Shown here piece after piece: positions 60,487 through 64,000 of a stretch of DNA of 64,000 nt. A program made the translations under genes and the position numbers. Below the pieces are notes generated by a model, which was given only the letters and a program-made list of their open reading frames with translations, had not been told where the DNA came from and made no database searches. Origin of the DNA: Psettodes erumei (lineage: Eukaryota > Chordata > Actinopteri > Pleuronectiformes > Psettodidae); contig JAFBJZ010000601.1 of assembly GCA_016785225.1 (NCBI GenBank), positions 806,001-870,000 of the forward strand, given 5' to 3'. Numbering within the stretch: position 1 is the first letter of the stretch; each line of letters begins with the position of its first letter.

Positions 60487-61915
60487 GTCTGACAAGCACA
60501 TGGGAAAAACCGTCATGAAACAGCTCTGTGATGGCCTAGCAAGGATCGATCGAAGCCAACTCCCTGGGAAGTACAAGGTCTGGTGCTATCAATTTACACT
60601 CTACCAGAGGGTAATGTGGCCCCTGAAAATGAGTGAGATCCCCTCATCGACCGTGAGTAAGATGGATGGGAAAGCCAACTCATTCATCCGAAAGTGGTTG
60701 GGGCTGCCACGGTGCCTATCTGAAGCCGGCCTCTTTGGAAGAAATATGCTGCAGCTGCCACTGAAGTCACTACAGCTGGGCTACATGCAAGAGAAGACCA
60801 GGTTGGTCCTCGAGCTAAGGGAGTCCACAGACAAGTCGGTAAGGAACGCTAACGCCAAGGTTCTGACTGGCCGCAAGTGGAATGCCCAGACCGAGGTCGA
60901 CCAAGCTGTCAGCCGGCTGCAACATCAGGAGGTCATGGGCAGAGTCCAGGTGGGAAGAGCAGGCCTAGGATGGGGAGATGCACCACGCTTCTGGTCCAAG
61001 GCCAACCGCAAGGAAAGGAAGGAGATGGTGGTGGCGGAGGTGACGAGGATGGAGGAAGACCGCTATAAGATCAAAGCTGTGTCGCAGGGTCGACAAGGAA
61101 GCTGGACAACCTGGGAGGGAATTACAAACAGGAACATCAGTTGGTTAGACGTCTGGAAGATCCCACAGGCAAGACTCAGCTTCCTCATCCGTTCAACCTA
61201 CGACACGCTTCCCTGCCCTCGGAACCTCCACCAGTGGTTCGGAAGCGAGGAATGCTGTGCGCTCTGCAATGCTCCCAATGTAAGCCTCCAGCACATCTTG
61301 TCAGGCTGCAAGGTCGCACTCTCACAGGGCCGCTACAGATGGCGCCATGACCAGGTCCTGAGGAAGCTAGCTGAAGTGCTGGAGGAATGCCGACAGGGAA
61401 GAAAAACACTACCACCTGCAAAGGACCACACCATTTTTGTTGCGGAAGGAGGGATCAGGAGAAGTGTCAGAGAAACATCAAGGCCCTTCTCCCCTGACCA
61501 GGAGTGGAGCATGAGGGTCGATCTTGACAGGAAGCTCCAGTTCCCCACGGAGATCACCACCACATCTCTCCGGCCAGACATAGTTGTGTGGTCAGCCAAG
61601 GCAAGAGCGGCGATCCTCATTGAGCTAACAGTACCCATGGAGGAGGGGATTGAGGCCGCCTTTGAACGCAAGAAGGCCAAGTACTCAGAACTGGCTGCTG
61701 AGTGCCGGGAGGCTGGCTGGAAGACGACCATCTGCCCAGTGGAGGTCGGATGCCGGGGCTTCATGGGGCTGTCAACCACACGCCTCCTGAGGGATGTGGG
61801 ACTCACCGGAGGACGACTCAGGAAGGCAATAAAGGACCTGGCAGAGGAGGCTGAAAAAGGGAGCTTTTGGCTCTGGCTTAGGAGGAAGGACAAAACTTGG
61901 GGGAAGAACACCTAA
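60485..61915 (+). pseudogene. retrotransposon ORF C-terminal half: thumb, zinc knuckle, restriction-like endonuclease
   Basis: The frame is open from 60485 to the TAA at 61913-61915 (476 residues). It carries the post-RT thumb region (KMSEIPSSTVSKMDGKANSF). A CCHC-type motif follows (CCALCNAPN...HILSGC). Then comes a restriction-like endonuclease with the PD...E layout (SLRPDIVVWSAKARAAILIE, followed by ERKKAKYSEL). This order, with the endonuclease after the RT, defines the R2/R4/NeSL/Hero/CRE group. These elements usually insert at specific sites. The upstream open frame 60110-60484 is antisense coiled-coil DNA and not part of the element. The exact clade cannot be settled here. Confidence 0.85.
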
Positions 61916-62129
61916 CCCCAGACAACAGCCGCAGGGGACAACACCCATCAGCTGCAGGGGGTGACAGGGAGACGTCCCTGTCACTGCTCCGCCACCAGGA
62001 GACGTACCAGAATTAAAGGAGCGAAACGTTGGTGAATGGTGGTTTCTGGCCGATGACCTTGCAGCTGACCCATGGGCACCGGAGGAGGTGCGACAGGCAG
62101 CAATGCCCAGCAGGTGTTAACAGCTTCCT
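60485..62129 (+). mobile_element. 5'-truncated R2/NeSL-like non-LTR retrotransposon, copy 1
   Basis: The homology to copy 2 starts at 60485 (CTGTCTGACAAG) and ends at the shared 3' terminus TTAACAGCTTCCT. The copy keeps the 3' half of the single ORF and a 3' UTR of about 215 bp. The truncation removes the reverse transcriptase core, as is usual for incomplete target-primed insertions. After 62129 the sequence passes directly into an internal part of copy 2, giving a head-to-tail pair. Confidence 0.85.
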
Positions 62130-63996
62130 CTTTAAGCATGCCAGACAGTTGCTAGAGGAAAAGAAGACTGGCAAACTTGAAACCACCAGGGAGCAGTTGG
62201 AGCAGCATGTCAGAGAACAGTACAGCGATCCGCAAAAGGAGTGTCCCCTTAGGAACACCAGGATATGTACCACAGCCTGCACAGCTGACAGCTGAGTTTA
62301 ACACCATGCCTCCCAAGCTCAGTGAGGTTAGGCAAGTTGTTGAGAAGGCAAGGTCCTCTTCAGCACCAGGCCCCAACGGAGTCCCCTACAGGCTCTATAA
62401 GAACTGCCCCAAGGTACTAGAGCTGCTATGGTACCTAATGAGAACTGCCTGGAAGAAGCAACTAATCCCATCTGAGTGGCAAAGAGCGGTAGCAGTCTTC
62501 ATTCCTAAGGAATCAAACTCCAAGAACATTGGCCAGTTCCGTAACATCGCCCTTCTGAATGTAGAAGGAAAGATCTTCTTCTCAGTATTAGCCAGAAGGA
62601 TGACCAACTACCTGCTTGAGAATGGCTACATTGACACCAACTGCCAGAAAGCAGGAGTGCCAGGATTTCCTGGATGCGTGGAGCACTCCACAATGATCTG
62701 GGATCAGATCCAGAAGGCCAAGCGGGAGAAGACCAATTTGCATGTCATCTGGCTCGATCTTGCCAGCGCGTATGGATCAGTCCCACACCAGCTGATCAAT
62801 TACGCCATGGACTTCTTCCACATGCCCACCTGTGTCAAGAACATGGTAGCGCAGTATTTTAACAACCTGCAGATGTGCTTCTCTGTGCAAGACTTCACTA
62901 CTGGGTGGCAACGGCTTGAAGTTGGAATTGCGATGGGATGTGCCATTTCCCCAATACTGTTTGTAACAGCGTTTGAGATCATTCTCATCGGTGCAAGGCA
63001 AACGGTAGGAGGGATCAAACTGCCAACTGGTCAGAGGCTTCCCCCACTAAGGAGCTATATGGATGACATCACCACCCTCCTTCAGACAGCAGCATGCACA
63101 TCAAGACTGCTGAAGAGGTTGGATGAGCTGATGTCATGGGCAAGAATGAAGATCAAGCCCTCCAAGTCTCGCAGCCTGTCACTCAGGAGAGGAGTTAGGA
63201 ACGACAGCACCACCTTTGTTGTCGGAAGGGAACAGATACCACTCCTTGCAGAACAAGCCATCCAAAGCCTGGGGAGGCAGTACACCGCAGAGCTGTCTGA
63301 CAAGCACATGGGAAAAACCGTCATGAAACAGCTCTGTGATGGCCTAGCAAGGATCGATCGAAGCCAACTCCCTGGGAAGTACAAGGTCTGGTGCTATCAA
63401 TTTACACTCTACCAGAGGGTAATGTGGCCCCTGAAAATGAGCGAGATCCCCTCATCTACCGTGAGTAAGATGGATGGGAAAGCCAACTCATTCATCCGAA
63501 AGTGGTTGGGGCTGCCACGGTGCCTATCTGAAGCCGGCCTCTTCGGAAGAAATATGCTGCAGCTGCCACTGAAGTCACTACAGCTGGGCTACATGCAAGA
63601 GAAGACCAGGTTGGTCCTCGAGCTAAGGGAGTCTGTACTCAGAACTGGCTGCTGAGTGCCAGGAGGCTGGCTGGAAGACAACCATCTGCCCAGTGGAGGT
63701 TGGATGCCGGGGCTTCATGCGGCTGTCAACCACATGCCTCCTGAGGGATGTGGGACTCACCGGAGGACGACTCAGGAAGGCAATAAAGGACCTGGCAGAG
63801 GAGGCTGAAAAAGGGAGCTTTTGGCTCTGGCTTAGGAGGAAGGACAAAATTTGGGGAAGAACACCAGGAGACGTACCAGAATTAAAGGAGCGAAACGTTG
63901 GTGAATGGTGGTTTCTGGCTGATGACCTTGCAGCTGACCCATGGGCACCGGGGGAGGTGCGACAGGCAGCAATGCCCAGCAGGTGTTAACAGCTTC
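62130..63996 (+). mobile_element. R2/NeSL-like retrotransposon, copy 2, with two internal deletions
   Basis: The copy begins inside the ORF (FKHARQLLEEKK) immediately after the 3' end of copy 1. It contains the reverse transcriptase and ends at the same 3' terminus near 63996. Compared with copy 1 it lacks about 855 bp (60826-61680) and about 80 bp (61913-61993). Elsewhere the two align without gaps from 63293 to 63633 and differ by rare substitutions. The window ends at or just past its 3' end. Confidence 0.85.
62135..63655 (+). pseudogene. reverse transcriptase of the R2/NeSL-like element, frameshifted and C-terminally truncated
   Basis: The first part (FKHARQLLEEKKTGKLETTR) is in one frame. 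Near 62245 the frame shifts and then stays open to 63655. RT blocks are visible in order: AVAVFIPKES and FRNIALLNVEGKIF; WLDLASAYGSVPH with the first catalytic Asp; GIAMGCAISPILF; RSYMDDI, which is the YMDD catalytic box; and MKIKPSKSRSLSL. The thumb follows, and then the deletion joins LELRES to a frame that ends at once (VLRTGC, stop at 63653-63655). The zinc motif and endonuclease are therefore lost. A remnant of the ORF end is readable at 63693-63870. Confidence 0.9.
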
Positions 63997-64000
63997 CTGT

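Overview
This window is vertebrate nuclear DNA, most likely from a teleost fish. The coding regions are spliced and have canonical GT-AG junctions. Long AT-rich introns, many CA/TG microsatellites, two Tc1 elements with TA target-site duplications and a restriction-like-endonuclease non-LTR retrotransposon all fit a fish genome. The pairing of an ARID3-type gene with semaphorin 7A matches the ARID3B-SEMA7A neighbourhood of human 15q24. The species cannot be read from the sequence.

Layout. (1) 1-25.2 kb, + strand: the 3' part of arid3b, with seven coding exons from 1100 to the stop at 21352. A 15.5-kb intron splits the ARID domain. A 3' UTR of about 3.9 kb follows and carries seven let-7-type and two miR-125-type seed matches. 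(2) 26.6-28.2 kb: a decayed Tc1 element with TIRs of about 215 bp. (3) 28.5-38.7 kb, - strand: sema7a, reconstructed as 14 coding exons with consistent splice phases and 648 codons before the stop. Its first intron holds a second, more decayed Tc1 element. The reading frame seems to slip just before the GPI-anchor signal, and the integrin-binding RGD of mammalian SEMA7A is not conserved. (4) 40.0-41.9 kb, + strand: a possible two-coding-exon gene for a 58-residue single-pass membrane protein that I do not recognise. (5) 43.2-52.7 kb, + strand: a five-exon gene for a 504-residue synaptotagmin-like protein, with an N-terminal membrane anchor and two C2 domains that have lost most calcium ligands. 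(6) 52.7-60.1 kb: mostly featureless AT-rich DNA with two possible orphan terminal exons, one on each strand. (7) 60.1-64.0 kb: an antisense coiled-coil repeat fragment, then two partial copies of an R2/NeSL-like retrotransposon arranged head to tail.

The genes do not form an operon or pathway. arid3b encodes a nuclear DNA-binding regulator, sema7a a cell-surface guidance and immune ligand, and the synaptotagmin-like gene a membrane-trafficking protein. The observations most worth checking are the small membrane-protein gene, the sema7a C-terminal frame slip, the microRNA-site cluster, the TG tract abutting an ARID-exon splice acceptor, and the orphan exon at 55.7 kb whose phase fits the synaptotagmin-like gene.
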